Under the pieces are notes generated by a model. The model did not search any database. It was not told the origin of the DNA and was given only the letters and a program-made list of their open reading frames with translations. From Chitinophagaceae bacterium (GTDB taxonomy: Bacteria; Bacteroidota; Bacteroidia; Chitinophagales; Chitinophagaceae), in contig JADKJI010000004.1 of the NCBI GenBank assembly GCA_016721085.1, positions 124,001 through 188,000 of the forward strand: 64,000 bases of DNA. The letters are read 5' to 3'. Made by a program: the position numbers and the translations under genes. Positions 36,497-46,979 of the stretch are shown one piece after another (the stretch's first letter is position 1; each line of letters starts with the position of its first letter).

Positions 36497-39458
36497 ATGA
36501 GAAAAATCGTAACACTCGTTATGGGTATGTTGCTTTTGGCTGTAGCCACAACATTCGCCCAGACCAGGGAAGTAACTGGACGTGTTACCGATGCAGCTGG
36601 TGCCCCACTACCTGGGATATCAGTTTTGGTTAAGGGTACCAAAACAGGTACTACAACCGATGCTTCTGGTAACTTCACTATCCAGGTTAAAGAAGGCGCA
36701 ACCCTGATCATCTCTGGCGCCAGCTACGCTGCTCAAGAAATTAAGGCAACTCCAGGCACTGCCATGAAAGTGTCCCTCTCCGAAAAGAAACAAGAATTGA
36801 CTGAGGTGGTTGTAACCGCTCTCGGTATTCGCCGTGAGAAAAAGGCACTTGGTTATGCAGTAACTACTGTAGACAAGAAAGCCCTTGAATTACGTCCCGA
36901 TGGTGACGTGGTTCGTTTGTTAAATGGTAAAGCTCCTGGTGTAGACATTGGTGCTACTTCAGGTATTTCCGGTTCTGGTACTAACATCATCATCCGTGGT
37001 GTAAACACCATTTCTGGTAGCTCACAACCTTTATTCATTGTGGATGGTGTTCCTTTCGATGCTTCTACCAATGCACAAGCAAGTTTCGTTTATGGTAACA
37101 CAACTACCAGCCGTTTCTTGGATCTGGATCCAAACAACATTGAGAACATCAGTGTATTGAAAGGATTGAGTGCAACTACCCTTTATGGTGAATTAGGCCG
37201 TAATGGTGTTGTGGTTGTAACTACAAAGAATGGTGCTAACCGCAGAATCAATAAGAAAGCGGAAGTAACTGTTTCACAATCTTATTTCCAAAATACAGTA
37301 TCTAACCTCCCAGACTATCAGTATACTTATGGTGGTGGTTTCGATCAGAGCTTAGGTCTGGCCTTCTTCAGTAACTGGGGTGCTAAGTTCACCGATCCAG
37401 CTGCTTTAGTGGCTCACCCTTACGACAGGTCAGCTCTTAATGGAGCACTTCCTGAATATAAAGGTGCCAAATACGAATTCAAACCTTACTACAATTCTGT
37501 AAAGAATTTCTTCCGTACAGGTCAAATCAAAACAACTTCTGTAAACGTAGCTGCTTCTGGCCAGAACATCAACTTCAACGCCAACTACAGCTATATGGAC
37601 GATCAGGGCTTCACTCCTGGTAACGGTGTTTACAAGAATACCTTTGGTATGGGTGGAACAGCTAAGCTGGCCAACAACTTTACCATCAATGGTACTTTCA
37701 ACTATGTAAATACAAACTTTAAATCTCCACCAACTTCTACAAGCTTTGGATCTAACCCATCCACATCTTCAGTTTTTGGAAACCTGATTTATACCCCAAT
37801 TGCGGTTAACCTTATGGGTAGTCCTGCTGATGGCAATAACTATCTTCCTTGGGAAAACCCAGTTGACCACTCTTCTATCTACTATCGTTCTGGTAATGAT
37901 ATCCAGAACCCTAGATGGACTGTGGCCAATGCCTTCACCGGACAAAACGTTAACCGTATATTCGGTAACCTTGGTGCCCGTTATGAAGTTATTAAAGGAC
38001 TTGGTCTTACTTACCGTGTAGGTTATGATATGTACAGTGACTACAACTATCTTTCACAAAATAAAGGTGGAACTGTAGGTGGTGAAGATTATACACTTGG
38101 ATTACATCGTACTGCAAACGGATATAACACTATCTGGGACCATACTTTCGCTGCTGATTATCTGAAAGATCTTACCAGTGACTGGAACCTGAATATCAAC
38201 GCAGGTATCAACTCACAAGAGCGTATTTATAGTCAGAACGGTCAGAGAAGTACCCAACAGCTGGTTTATGGTTTATTTGATCACCCTTAACTACCTGAAA
38301 TTACGTGCAGGTTATGCAACCAGTGCGAACTTCGGTTCTCCTTATAATACAAGGAATGTACTCAATATCTCAACAAATGTGTTTGTTGACCGTGTTGGTA
38401 CTGTTATCAATTCAAACACTATCAGCGACCGTTTGGCAAATCCAAACTTGCAACCTGAGTTGCTGAAAGAATTTGAAGTAGGTGTTGAAGGTAAATTCAT
38501 CAACAACCGCCTGAACCTCGATATCACTTATTACAATCGTGTATCAAAAGATCAGATCCTTGATCGCGACCTCGATCCATCAACAGGTTTCTCTGTGACA
38601 TCTATCAATGCTGGTTCTGTAAGGAACTCAGGTATTGAGTTGGCGTTGGGTTACACTGTGATCCGTAATAAAGATTGGAACTGGCAGTTGGATGGTAACT
38701 TCACCCGCAACCGCAACCTCGTGTTTGATCTTCCAACAGATATCAAACAAATTGGTATCGCTGGTTTCTCTAACGAAGGTCTTTTCGTTATCGAAGGACA
38801 ACCACTTGGTGTTATTCAAGGTACTTCTACACAGAAGGATCCAAAAACTGGTCAGCGTATAGTTAACAGTAATGGTGACTATATCTCTAGTACTGGTATT
38901 AGTATCATAGGTGATCCTAATCCTGATTATAAAATGACTGGTATCTCTACACTTAGCTGGAAGCAATTCTCTTTCCGTTTCCAGGTTGACTTTACAAAAG
39001 GTGGAGACATGTTAGCTTATACCCCAGGTACATTGATTGGTCGTGGTTTGACTAAGGATACTGAATTCGACCGTTACCTTCCTTTGATCCTTCCAGGTGT
39101 TAAGGAAGATGGAACTCCGAACGATATCCAGATCAGTGCGAGCCAGGCTTATTTCAATGACTATAGCGGTTTCTTCGGAATGGCTGATTTGATCACTTAT
39201 GATGCAACTGTAGTTCGTTTGCGTGAGGCTTCATTGTCTTACAATTTGCCAGCAACATTGTTAGCAAAAACTCCATTCGGATCAGCATCATTCACCATCT
39301 CTGGTCAGAACCTTTGGTACAATGCTCCTTACTTCCCTAAACATGTAAACTTCGACCCAGAAGTAAACAGCTTAGGTGTAAGTAATGGACGTGGTTATGA
39401 AACACTCGCTGGTCCTACATCACGCAGGATCGGTGCTAGTATCCGTATCACTTTCTAA
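36497..39458 (+). pseudogene. SusC/RagA family TonB-dependent receptor, internal deletion and frameshift
   Basis: Two frames make one SusC protein of about 990 residues. After the signal peptide come a carboxypeptidase-D-like domain (REVTGRVTDAAGAPLPGISV), the TonB-box region, a plug (VRLLNGKAPGVDIGATSGIS, IIIRGVNTISGSSQPLFIVD) and the barrel. Frame one ends at 38290 just after QLVYGLFDH. Frame two resumes at LNYLKLRAGYATSANFGSPY. Relatives have about 80 residues between these points, so a block of roughly 240 bases seems missing as well as the frame. It would import an oligomer with the SusD partner; the substrate is unknown. Confidence 0.85.
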
Positions 39459-39484
39459 TCATTGAACTGCTAAAAAAAACAGAT

Positions 39485-41173
39485 ATGAAATTGAATAAAA
39501 TAATAATCGGTTTGCTGGCAGTGGCAATTATGGGGTCTTGTAGCAAGATTGCTGACAAATTTGACAGCAACCTGAACAACCCTAATACGCCTGATCCCAG
39601 CGCGGCTAACTCTGATCTTTACCTGAATGTGGTACAGTTGAGTTTTGCTGGTCTTTTCAATACGGCTTCTTCCTTCGGAATGGAAGTGACCCGCCAAATC
39701 GTAATGTACGGTCCAACTTACCAAAACGCATATACTCCTACCAGTTTTGATGGTGTATGGGATAATGGATATACTTCAGTATTGAAGCATGCCAATGCCC
39801 TGATACCTATCGCTGATGCTCAAAAGAAGTATGTAGTAGTTGGTATGACCAAGATTATGAAGGCTTATACCATGATGACATTGGTTGATATGTTTGGAGA
39901 TATTCCATACACTGAAGCCAATCTCGGTTCTGAAAACACCAATCCAGGTGTTGAATCAGGAAAAGATGTTTATGCTAAAGCAATCGCTCTTCTTGACGAG
40001 GCTATTGCTGATTTGGCTAAAACACCTTCTTCTTATCCTGGTGTAACCGATCTTTTCTATGGTGCTGCAAATGCTACTGGTGCCAAGAAATGGGTGACAT
40101 TAGCTAAGACTCTTAAATTAAGGGCTTATGTTACTACCCGTTTAGTGGATGCTTCTGCAAAAACTAAGATCGATGCTTTGTTGACTGAGAATGACCTGAT
40201 CGATACTCCTGCAGAGGATTTCGAATTCAAGTATTCTACAAAACAAACAAACCCTAATAGCCGTCACCCACGCTATAATGGCAACTATTCTTCAACAGGT
40301 AGTTCTGGTGATTATATGGGTACTTATTTCATGTGGACAATGGTTCGTGAAAAAGCAGCTTTCAGTAACAATGCAGCGAACGACAAGAGCGATCCACGCA
40401 CCCGTTATTATTTCTATCGTCAGCGTATAGGATATGGTGATGTGAATGAAGCTTCTTCTTCCTGCTCAGTTGCACCTCCTCCTGCTCACTATACACCAGG
40501 TATGCCTTTCTGTTTGATTACATCAGGTTTCTGGGGTCGTGACCATGGTGATAACACAGGTATTCCACCAGATGGTAGCTTCCGTACAACTGTAGGTATC
40601 TATCCTTGCGGTGGTGATTTCGATGCTAACCAAGGTGCAAGTGTTGGTTTGAATCGTGGTGGTCAGGGTGCTGGTATCCAGCCAATCTGGCAAACAGCCT
40701 TCACTGAGTTCGTAAAAGCAGAAGCAAACCTTACTTTAACAACTGCAGGTAATGCACGTACTTCTTTACAGAATGCGGTTACTGCCTCTTTTGCAAAAGT
40801 TATCGGTTTCCCTGCAACAATCGGTGTAACACCAAACCCAACATATGTTCCTAGTTCTGCACGTCAAACTCAATACATCACTGATTTGTTGACTGCATAC
40901 GATGCAGCAACCACTACAGATGAGAAAATGACGATTATCGGAAAGGAATATTATATCGCACTTTGGGGTAATGGTGTAGATGCATACAATTTGTACCGCA
41001 GAACTGGTAAGCCTTCTAACATGCAGTTACCAATCGTTTCTGCTCCAGGAGCATTCACAAGTTCTATGTACTATCCTTCTGTTTACGTTAACCGTAACCA
41101 GAATGCAGCACAAAAAAGCGGTGTGGATGTTCATGTTTTCTGGGATACCAATCCTCCAGGTTTTAATAAATAA
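39485..41173 (+). CDS. SusD/RagB family nutrient-binding outer-membrane lipoprotein
   Basis: A 562-residue lipoprotein (signal LLAVAIMGSC, Cys19) of the SusD-like 2 type. It is recognisable from LNNPNTPDPSAANSDLYLN near the N-terminus and from the helical TPR-like core (GMTKIMKAYTMMTLVDMFGD, GDIPYTEANLGS). It sits as the lid on the SusC barrel and captures glycan or peptide ligands. The gene is 26 bases after susC. No glycoside hydrolase or regulator adjoins, so the substrate cannot be read from context. Confidence 0.9.
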   Translation: MKLNKIIIGLLAVAIMGSCSKIADKFDSNLNNPNTPDPSAANSDLYLNVVQLSFAGLFNTASSFGMEVTRQIVMYGPTYQNAYTPTSFDGVWDNGYTSVLKHANALIPIADAQKKYVVVGMTKIMKAYTMMTLVDMFGDIPYTEANLGSENTNPGVESGKDVYAKAIALLDEAIADLAKTPSSYPGVTDLFYGAANATGAKKWVTLAKTLKLRAYVTTRLVDASAKTKIDALLTENDLIDTPAEDFEFKYSTKQTNPNSRHPRYNGNYSSTGSSGDYMGTYFMWTMVREKAAFSNNAANDKSDPRTRYYFYRQRIGYGDVNEASSSCSVAPPPAHYTPGMPFCLITSGFWGRDHGDNTGIPPDGSFRTTVGIYPCGGDFDANQGASVGLNRGGQGAGIQPIWQTAFTEFVKAEANLTLTTAGNARTSLQNAVTASFAKVIGFPATIGVTPNPTYVPSSARQTQYITDLLTAYDAATTTDEKMTIIGKEYYIALWGNGVDAYNLYRRTGKPSNMQLPIVSAPGAFTSSMYYPSVYVNRNQNAAQKSGVDVHVFWDTNPPGFNK

Positions 41174-41187
41174 TAAACTATTGAACT

Positions 41188-42063
41188 ATGCGTAAAATAT
41201 TAATAACATTATTACTTGTTTCAGCCGTTGGAGTTCTTTTGTATTCCTGCGAAAAGAAATCTGACGTGTCTGACTTCAGTAATGTAGGTGTTGGCGCTTA
41301 TGTTACGTTGGTGAAGAATGGTAACCTGATCTTAGATTATGGTAACCTCGCCACAACAGCAGCCGACATCACCGTAAAACAATACGGTTCTGATATCGAT
41401 AAGATCAAGGTATATGCTACCGAAGGGTTGGCTAACCTTGATAAAACAGCTTGGAAAGCCGTTAAGGAATACACCTACAACGGTGGTGAACAACAATTGA
41501 AAGTATCTGCAGTGGAACTGGCAGCCGGATTGGGTATCCCAACCACTGGTCTGAAAACAGGTTCTCCTTATACTTTCTACAACGAGCTTATCCTGAAGGA
41601 TGGCCGTGTGTTCAATCCAGCTAATACCAATGGTGCTTTCCAGGGAATCTCTAACTACAACATGGCCTTTACTTGGCAAGCTGTTGTGGTTTGTCCTTAC
41701 GTAGCACCAATGGCTGGAACTTATACTGTAATACAAGATGACTGGGCTGACTGGGCTGCTGGTGATACAGTACAAATTACTGATGTTGCTGGTAACAAAC
41801 TTGACCTTAGCGCAGTATGGCCAAATCCTGCATATGGTTCTATCGTATCTCCATTACAGATATCTGTTGATGCTGCAACTGGTACTGCCACAATTCCTGC
41901 TAACATTACTTTCGGCAACTACGGTTCTTACAATGCGAAGACCCTTAGCGGAAGCAGTGGTTATGTATTTTCTTGCACAGGAGTTATAACTCTTGTAATA
42001 CATGTAGATGCAGGTCCATTTGGTGATCAGGGATTCCTGAAGCTGATCCTAAAGAAAAAATAA
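41188..42063 (+). CDS. SusE/F-like surface lipoprotein
   Basis: A 291-residue lipoprotein (signal VGVLLYSC) of beta-rich composition with no hydrolase motif, for example AYVTLVKNGNLILDYGN and TYTVIQDDWADWAAGDTVQI. Third genes after susC-susD are commonly surface glycan-binding lipoproteins, so that is the likely role. It is 14 bases after susD and ends the operon at a terminator (42090). Confidence 0.6.
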   Translation: MRKILITLLLVSAVGVLLYSCEKKSDVSDFSNVGVGAYVTLVKNGNLILDYGNLATTAADITVKQYGSDIDKIKVYATEGLANLDKTAWKAVKEYTYNGGEQQLKVSAVELAAGLGIPTTGLKTGSPYTFYNELILKDGRVFNPANTNGAFQGISNYNMAFTWQAVVVCPYVAPMAGTYTVIQDDWADWAAGDTVQITDVAGNKLDLSAVWPNPAYGSIVSPLQISVDAATGTATIPANITFGNYGSYNAKTLSGSSGYVFSCTGVITLVIHVDAGPFGDQGFLKLILKKK

Positions 42064-42089
42064 GCACTCAATGTTTATGCACTCTATAG

Positions 42090-42116
42090 AGCCCTGGGTT
42101 TGTCCCGGGGCTTTTT
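42090..42116 (+). terminator. Terminator of the susC-susD operon
   Basis: Stem AGCCCTGGG/CCCGGGGCT with one G-T pair and a five-base loop, followed by TTTTT. It lies 26 bases after the last operon gene. Confidence 0.88.
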
Positions 42117-42291
42117 CTGTTTTGAAAAGACGTTGAGATCAGCCAATAAAATACATTTCACGCCCCGGAAAGGCGCAAAGGAAGGTGTTTCTTATGGTAG
42201 TCTCTGATTTTAATTTAAGGAGCAAAGGGTCGCTTCGCTACGAATACAAATACAAGGCTAGGAGGACAAAGGAGAAAAAAGAGAATACAAT

Positions 42292-42400
42292 CTCTGCGAC
42301 CTCAGCGTCTCTGCGTGAGATGGCTGTTTAAAGGTTTCACGCAGAGGCGCTGAGGTCGCAGAGGAATTCCCCGCGTCTCAGCGTCTCTTCAGTGAAAAAA
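42292..42400. repeat. CCGCAGAGACGC-family repeats, tandem copy 4
   Basis: A 29-base arm (42292-42320, CTCTGCGACCTCAGCG...) and its complement (42335-42363) differ at two positions. The right arm also pairs with a third segment ending GTGAAA at about 42396, giving two overlapping hairpins. It lies between convergent genes. The rest of the gap 42117-42498 holds no gene. Confidence 0.75.
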
Positions 42401-42498
42401 TAAATATTATAGGGATAGAAAATACTTCACCTTCCGAAGCTCAACACTCGTGTTATATCAAGAACCTACTTAAAACCTATAACTTACTACTTAAAACT

Positions 42499-44070
42499 TT
42501 ATCCAGCATCTAGCAGCCTGATCTCTTGATCTCCTTCATGCTGATCGAAGAAGTGAAACTCCGTAAGATGGTAATTGGTGTTCTCCTTGAGGTGTATCTT
42601 CTGCCCAAACTTCCAGCGCCATTTCCATTGCTTGGAACTGAACCAGAGTCCTTTGGTGAGATAGGAGTATACGATAGGATGTACCGTAACAGTAAGATGT
42701 TTGTGCTGGTTGTTTACCAGATAGCTGAGATTCTTTTCAATCTCATCTTCCAGTATTAATGTAGATGATATTTTACCGGTACCCTGGCAACTTGGACAGA
42801 TCTCCATGGTATTGATGGTCATTTCCGGCTTCATGCGCTGACGCGTAATCTGCATCAATCCGAATTTCGAAATGGGCAGAACAGCATGTTTCGCACGGTC
42901 AGGACGCATGAATTCTTCCATCGACTCCATCAGCTTGCGCTTGTTCTCAGGAAGTTTCATATCAATGAAATCGACAACAATGATACCTCCCAAATCGCGA
43001 AGACGCAATTGACGGGAGATTTCTGCAGCCGCTTCAAGATTTGTTTCAAGAGCATTTAACTCTTGATTATTTCCAACGCTCTTATAACCGCTGTTTACAT
43101 CGATAACATGTAAGGCTTCCGTATGCTCAACAATAAGATAAGCACCACTTGGAAGGTTTACTGTTTTTCCGAAAGCAGCTTTAACCTGTTTGGTTACACC
43201 AAACTGGTCGAAAATAGGAGAGCCATTGCTGAAGAAAGAAACGATTTCGCTTTTTTCAGGAGCAATGCGTTGAATATAGCTACGGGTGTCGTTGAAGATA
43301 TTCTTATCATTCACAACGATTTTATTGAATGATTCATTCAATAAGTCGCGGAGGATGGAAGTTGTCTTTGTTTGTTCGCTAAGGATCTTTGCAGGGGCAG
43401 CAGCAGATTTCAGATTAGACTGAATCATCTTCCATGTTTCAACCAGCATAGAGAGGTCTTCATGGAGTTCTGCAGTGTTCTTTCCTTCAGCGGCTGTACG
43501 TACTATCACTCCGAAGTTCTTTGGCTTAATGGCTTCTATGATCTTCTGGAGACGTTTTCTTTCGTCGGAAGAGTGAATCTTCCGGGAAACGGCAACGATA
43601 TCATTAAAAGGAGTGATGACTACAAAGCGACCAGGCAGTGATATTTCGCAACTAAGGCGTGGGCCTTTGGCGGCGATAGGTTCCTTTAGGATCTGAACGA
43701 GTACATTGGGCTTTCCACTAAGTACTTCATTGATCTTACCTGTCTTTACGATTTCTGGTTCTACAGCGAAGCTGGCGAAATCAAATCCGCCTTCGGTAGT
43801 ATCACCGATTGCTTGTTGTGTGAATTTGAGAAGGGAGCGGGCATAGGGACTCAGATCCGTATAATGGAGAAAAGCGTCTTTTTCAAAACCTACTTCAACA
43901 AATGCGGCATTCAATCCGGGTATCAGTTTCTTGACTTTTCCGAGATATAGGTCGCCTACAGCGAAACTTCCATCATTTTTTTCATGATGCAGTTCCACCA
44001 GCTTCTTATCCTCTAAAAGTGCAATTTCTACACCCTGGGGAGTGGAGTTTATAATGAGTTCCTTATTCAA
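42499..44070 (-). CDS. rng: Rne/Rng family ribonuclease (RNase G-like)
   Basis: A 523-residue endoribonuclease. The S1 domain is near residues 35-130 (VGDLYLGKVKKLIPGLNAAF), followed by the RNase E/G catalytic domain with LIVEHTEALHVIDVNSG, DFIDMKLPENKRK (metal-binding Asp) and the Zn-link CPSCQGTGKIS. It cleaves AU-rich single-stranded RNA in mRNA decay and rRNA maturation. The start codon is TTG at 44070; I see no ATG nearby. It lies downstream of a mini ribosomal-type gene and a GC-rich hairpin. Confidence 0.92.
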   Translation of the reverse strand: MNKELIINSTPQGVEIALLEDKKLVELHHEKNDGSFAVGDLYLGKVKKLIPGLNAAFVEVGFEKDAFLHYTDLSPYARSLLKFTQQAIGDTTEGGFDFASFAVEPEIVKTGKINEVLSGKPNVLVQILKEPIAAKGPRLSCEISLPGRFVVITPFNDIVAVSRKIHSSDERKRLQKIIEAIKPKNFGVIVRTAAEGKNTAELHEDLSMLVETWKMIQSNLKSAAAPAKILSEQTKTTSILRDLLNESFNKIVVNDKNIFNDTRSYIQRIAPEKSEIVSFFSNGSPIFDQFGVTKQVKAAFGKTVNLPSGAYLIVEHTEALHVIDVNSGYKSVGNNQELNALETNLEAAAEISRQLRLRDLGGIIVVDFIDMKLPENKRKLMESMEEFMRPDRAKHAVLPISKFGLMQITRQRMKPEMTINTMEICPSCQGTGKISSTLILEDEIEKNLSYLVNNQHKHLTVTVHPIVYSYLTKGLWFSSKQWKWRWKFGQKIHLKENTNYHLTEFHFFDQHEGDQEIRLLDAG

Positions 44071-44207
44071 GCGTAAACTTCTTTTTCAAAAAGACCAACA
44101 TCACTAAAAGGAAAGTTTGCTGAAGGGGGATTTTTTGCAGATTATGCCCATGGCCATCGCTAGATAGGGTATAAAAAACAAAAAACGGGTTCAGCTAAAG
44201 AAGGAGT

Positions 44208-44234
44208 CGGCCGGCCTCTAAAGGTGGCCGGCCG
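44208..44234. repeat. GC-rich hairpin between the mini protein gene and rng
   Basis: Nine-base arms CGGCCGGCC and GGCCGGCCG around a nine-base loop. It could end or attenuate the transcript from the mini protein gene into the ribonuclease gene. Confidence 0.6.
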
Positions 44235-44248
44235 CTACAGAAGAAAAA

Positions 44249-44344
44249 TTAACGACTCTTCTTCTTATGGCGGTTCTTTCTCAATCTTTTCTTACGCTTG
44301 TGCGTCGCAATTTTATGACGCTTTCTTTTTTTACCACAAGGCAT
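44249..44344 (-). CDS. 31-residue AURKAIP1/COX24-domain (mS38-like) ribosome-associated mini protein
   Basis: A tiny gene with ATG at 44344 and stop at 44249: MPCGKKRKRHKIATHKRKKR followed by LRKNRHKKKSR. Nearly every residue after position 4 is basic. This matches the AURKAIP1/COX24 domain, which in mitochondria is ribosomal protein mS38, and which appears as a mini protein throughout Bacteroidota. It probably binds the small subunit near the decoding site. The 12-base GC hairpin below it may end its transcript. Confidence comes from the K/R pattern and the strongly conserved length. Confidence 0.82.
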   Translation of the reverse strand: MPCGKKRKRHKIATHKRKKRLRKNRHKKKSR

Positions 44345-44404
44345 TTACCAAATGATTTAATGAATGAATTAAATTGATTCCAATGAGTTTCCTTTCGGAA
44401 AGGT

Positions 44405-45259
44405 TTATTTTTTAAGTTGAGCGATGCGGGCATCGATCTCCTGTAAAATTTCTTTTTCTGTAAAGAACTGTTTGCTGTTTGTGTACCATTTCACTGCATT
44501 CTCCTTATCACCTTTTCTTTCGTACGATTCAGCCAGTGCTATCACTGCTTCTACATTCTTTGGCTCTTTAGCTACCACTTTAATCAATCTCTCAATAGCC
44601 TTATCAAACTGTCCCGATTGAAGACCTCCTAATCCCAACATGAATTGGGCGAACATATTAGTAGTATCTCTATCTGCCACTTCGCGGATCATCTGGATAC
44701 CCTGCATCGGGTTTTCGCTGATATTTCCGAAAAGATAGCAACTACCCAATCCTATTTTAGTAGAATCATTATCAGGATTGATAGCCAGGGCTTTTTCAAA
44801 CATCTCTTTTGCTTCGCCTGCCATCCAGGTTTTTAAGGCCGGGTTGGGTTGCTGGCGGAGCCCCTCTAAAAAATAGTGGGCAGCAAAGGTGAGGCTTTTT
44901 TCAGAATTTTCCAATTTAGAAGCCATTCCTGAATAATAAGCATAAGGCAGCAGCAGATGAGCTGAGTCGCGCCAGAAGGCCGCCATCTGCTTATAAACCT
45001 TTATTTGTTGTTCTTTTATATCTCCCCGAACAACGGCAGATTCCAATTGGCTGATATAAGATTGCTGTGATGGGGTCAATTGCTCCTTGGAACTGGCCAG
45101 AATAGCCTTAATATCAATGGTTTCTGGCTTATTGCCAGGTGCACCTGCTTCAGCAGGAGGTGGAGTTGTACTTTTTGGGGGAATGGTCTGGCCAAAAAAA
45201 TAGATAAGGCAGAAGAGACCTACTCCACTGCCTATGAGGATCAATTGCTGTTTATTCAC
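44405..45259 (-). CDS. TPR protein with single membrane anchor
   Basis: A 284-residue protein: an N-terminal helix (LILIGSGVGLFCLIYFFG), a proline-rich linker (PPKSTTPPPAEAGAPG), then TPR units such as AKEMFEKALAINPDNDSTKI and QFDKAIERLIKVVAKEPKNV. It is an inner-membrane protein facing the periplasm. The start is GTG at 45259. HU lies 28 bases upstream on the same strand. The partner is unknown. Confidence 0.75.
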   Translation of the reverse strand: MNKQQLILIGSGVGLFCLIYFFGQTIPPKSTTPPPAEAGAPGNKPETIDIKAILASSKEQLTPSQQSYISQLESAVVRGDIKEQQIKVYKQMAAFWRDSAHLLLPYAYYSGMASKLENSEKSLTFAAHYFLEGLRQQPNPALKTWMAGEAKEMFEKALAINPDNDSTKIGLGSCYLFGNISENPMQGIQMIREVADRDTTNMFAQFMLGLGGLQSGQFDKAIERLIKVVAKEPKNVEAVIALAESYERKGDKENAVKWYTNSKQFFTEKEILQEIDARIAQLKK

Positions 45260-45287
45260 TGCTTAAAATTCTTTTAGAGCAGCAAAA

Positions 45288-45608
45288 TTAAGCTTCATCA
45301 TCCGGGTTTGGCTGATCTTCTTTTACAGATTGCAATTTTTTTACTTCAGCTACAAACTCTTTGGCTGGTTTGAACGCTGGGATATAATGCTCAGGGATGT
45401 GGACAGCAATGTTCTTCTTGATATTACGGCCTATCTTAGCGGCTCTTTTCTTAGTGATAAAACTTCCGAATCCGCGGATATAAATATTTTCTCCTGCAGA
45501 TAAAGTGTCTTTCACTTCCTTGAACATGGTTTCCAGCGTAACCAAAACATCAACCTTTGGAATACCTGTTTTTTCAGATATTTGGTTAACGAGGTCTGCT
45601 TTTCTCAT
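45288..45608 (-). CDS. HU family DNA-binding protein
   Basis: A 106-residue nucleoid protein. It shows the N-terminal MRKADLVNQISEKTG, the beta-arm KRAAKIGRNIKKNIAVHIP, and FKPAKEFVAEVKK. A short acidic tail (QPNPDDEA) extends beyond typical HU. It bends DNA and shapes the nucleoid. In Bacteroidota an HU gene commonly lies divergently beside mutY, as here, with a 205-base shared upstream region. Confidence 0.92.
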   Translation of the reverse strand: MRKADLVNQISEKTGIPKVDVLVTLETMFKEVKDTLSAGENIYIRGFGSFITKKRAAKIGRNIKKNIAVHIPEHYIPAFKPAKEFVAEVKKLQSVKEDQPNPDDEA

Positions 45609-45813
45609 ATAATTGAATTTTTAATGGGGTAATAAAATGTTTTTTTCTTTTTTTGCTTGCCAAAACCCACATAATCAATTCATTATTGAAGTTAGGGCTT
45701 TATTTGGAAATCAACAAGAAAAGTATAAAATATTGATAATTAATGATTAATAACAGTTCCGGCACATTTTTCAACCATATTCATTTTCAAAACGTTAAAC
45801 TATCTGAATTAGT

Positions 45814-46902
45814 ATGAAGCCGGCATTCACAAAAAAATTATTAGACTGGAATAAACAGCAGAACAACAGGGAGATGCCGTGGAAAGGAGAGAAGGATCCT
45901 TACAAAATATGGTTGAGCGAAATCATTTTGCAGCAAACAAGAGTGGAGCAGGGTTGGGAATATTATGAACGGTTCATAAAAACATTTCCAACAGTAAAAA
46001 AATTAGCGGCTGCACCAGATGAAAAGGTGTTTAAGCTTTGGGAAGGACTTGGTTATTATTCTCGCTGTAGGAATTTACTGGCAAGTGCAAGATGGATCGT
46101 TGAAAATAATAAAGGACGATTTCCAGACACTTATGAAATGATACTCGGATTAAAAGGGGTTGGTCCCTATACAGCCGCAGCCATTTCATCATTTGCATTT
46201 CAACTTCCTCATGCAGTGGTAGATGGAAATGTGCAAAGGGTTTTATCGCGCTATTTTGGAATTACAACTCCCATCGATAGTACTCAAGGGAAAAAGATTT
46301 ATGACCAGTTAGCACAGGCATTATTGGATACTGATGCACCTGGTGAATACAATCAGGCTATCATGGATTTCGGGGCTGTAATCTGTAAACCTCAATCTCC
46401 ATTATGTGAACAGTGTTACCAGAAGAAAGATTGTGTGGCATTATCAATAAATGCAATAAAAGAATTACCGGTAAAATCAAAAAGCATACAGATAAAGGAG
46501 CGATGGTTCGATTATTTCATCCTTATCTATAAAAAACAATTATATATAAGGAAAAGAACCACAAAAGATATATGGGAGCAGTTGCATGAATTTGTGTTAT
46601 TGGAATCAACTGATGGCTTTGCCAATGGCGCTATCACAAAAAAGTATATATATGATATTGTGGGTGATGGAAAAGTAGTGGCCAGGCCGATTGGGAAACC
46701 GATTATGCAAAAATTGTCGCATCAACACATACATGGACGGTTTACATTAATAGAGCTTGACAAAACACCGCGATTACCCGATGAATTTGAAAAGTTACCG
46801 GTTTCAAAAATTTCAACGCTGGCTTTCCCAAAACTGATCAATACATTTCTTGAAACACATTCTGGTACTCTTTTTGGAGAAGATAACAGCCATAAAAAAT
46901 AA
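45814..46902 (+). CDS. mutY: A/G-specific adenine glycosylase MutY
   Basis: A 362-residue DNA repair enzyme removing adenine mispaired with 8-oxoG. It carries the catalytic Glu in WLSEIILQQTRVEQGW, the helix-hairpin-helix LKGVGPYTAAAISSFAF, the VDGNVQRVLSRYFG segment, and an Fe-S cluster in C-x6-C-x2-C-x5-C spacing at residues 191-207 (CKPQSPLCEQCYQKKDC). A NUDIX-like C-terminal domain reads the 8-oxoG partner. It heads the mutY-ssb-gldE-gldD cluster. Confidence 0.95.
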   Translation: MKPAFTKKLLDWNKQQNNREMPWKGEKDPYKIWLSEIILQQTRVEQGWEYYERFIKTFPTVKKLAAAPDEKVFKLWEGLGYYSRCRNLLASARWIVENNKGRFPDTYEMILGLKGVGPYTAAAISSFAFQLPHAVVDGNVQRVLSRYFGITTPIDSTQGKKIYDQLAQALLDTDAPGEYNQAIMDFGAVICKPQSPLCEQCYQKKDCVALSINAIKELPVKSKSIQIKERWFDYFILIYKKQLYIRKRTTKDIWEQLHEFVLLESTDGFANGAITKKYIYDIVGDGKVVARPIGKPIMQKLSHQHIHGRFTLIELDKTPRLPDEFEKLPVSKISTLAFPKLINTFLETHSGTLFGEDNSHKK

Positions 46903-46979
46903 GAGGAAGAATCTTCAAAAAAATCTAACTTTAAGAGAGAATTTCTGGCAGGCTTTTTCAAACTATAAACTTTATCAGT

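Noticed and set aside
19945..38290. Restriction sites (GGTACC near 19950, TGATCA near 38282) at the two deletion points as a cloning or library artefact
   Set aside because: The two sites differ, and six-base sites occur often by chance; nothing else supports it.
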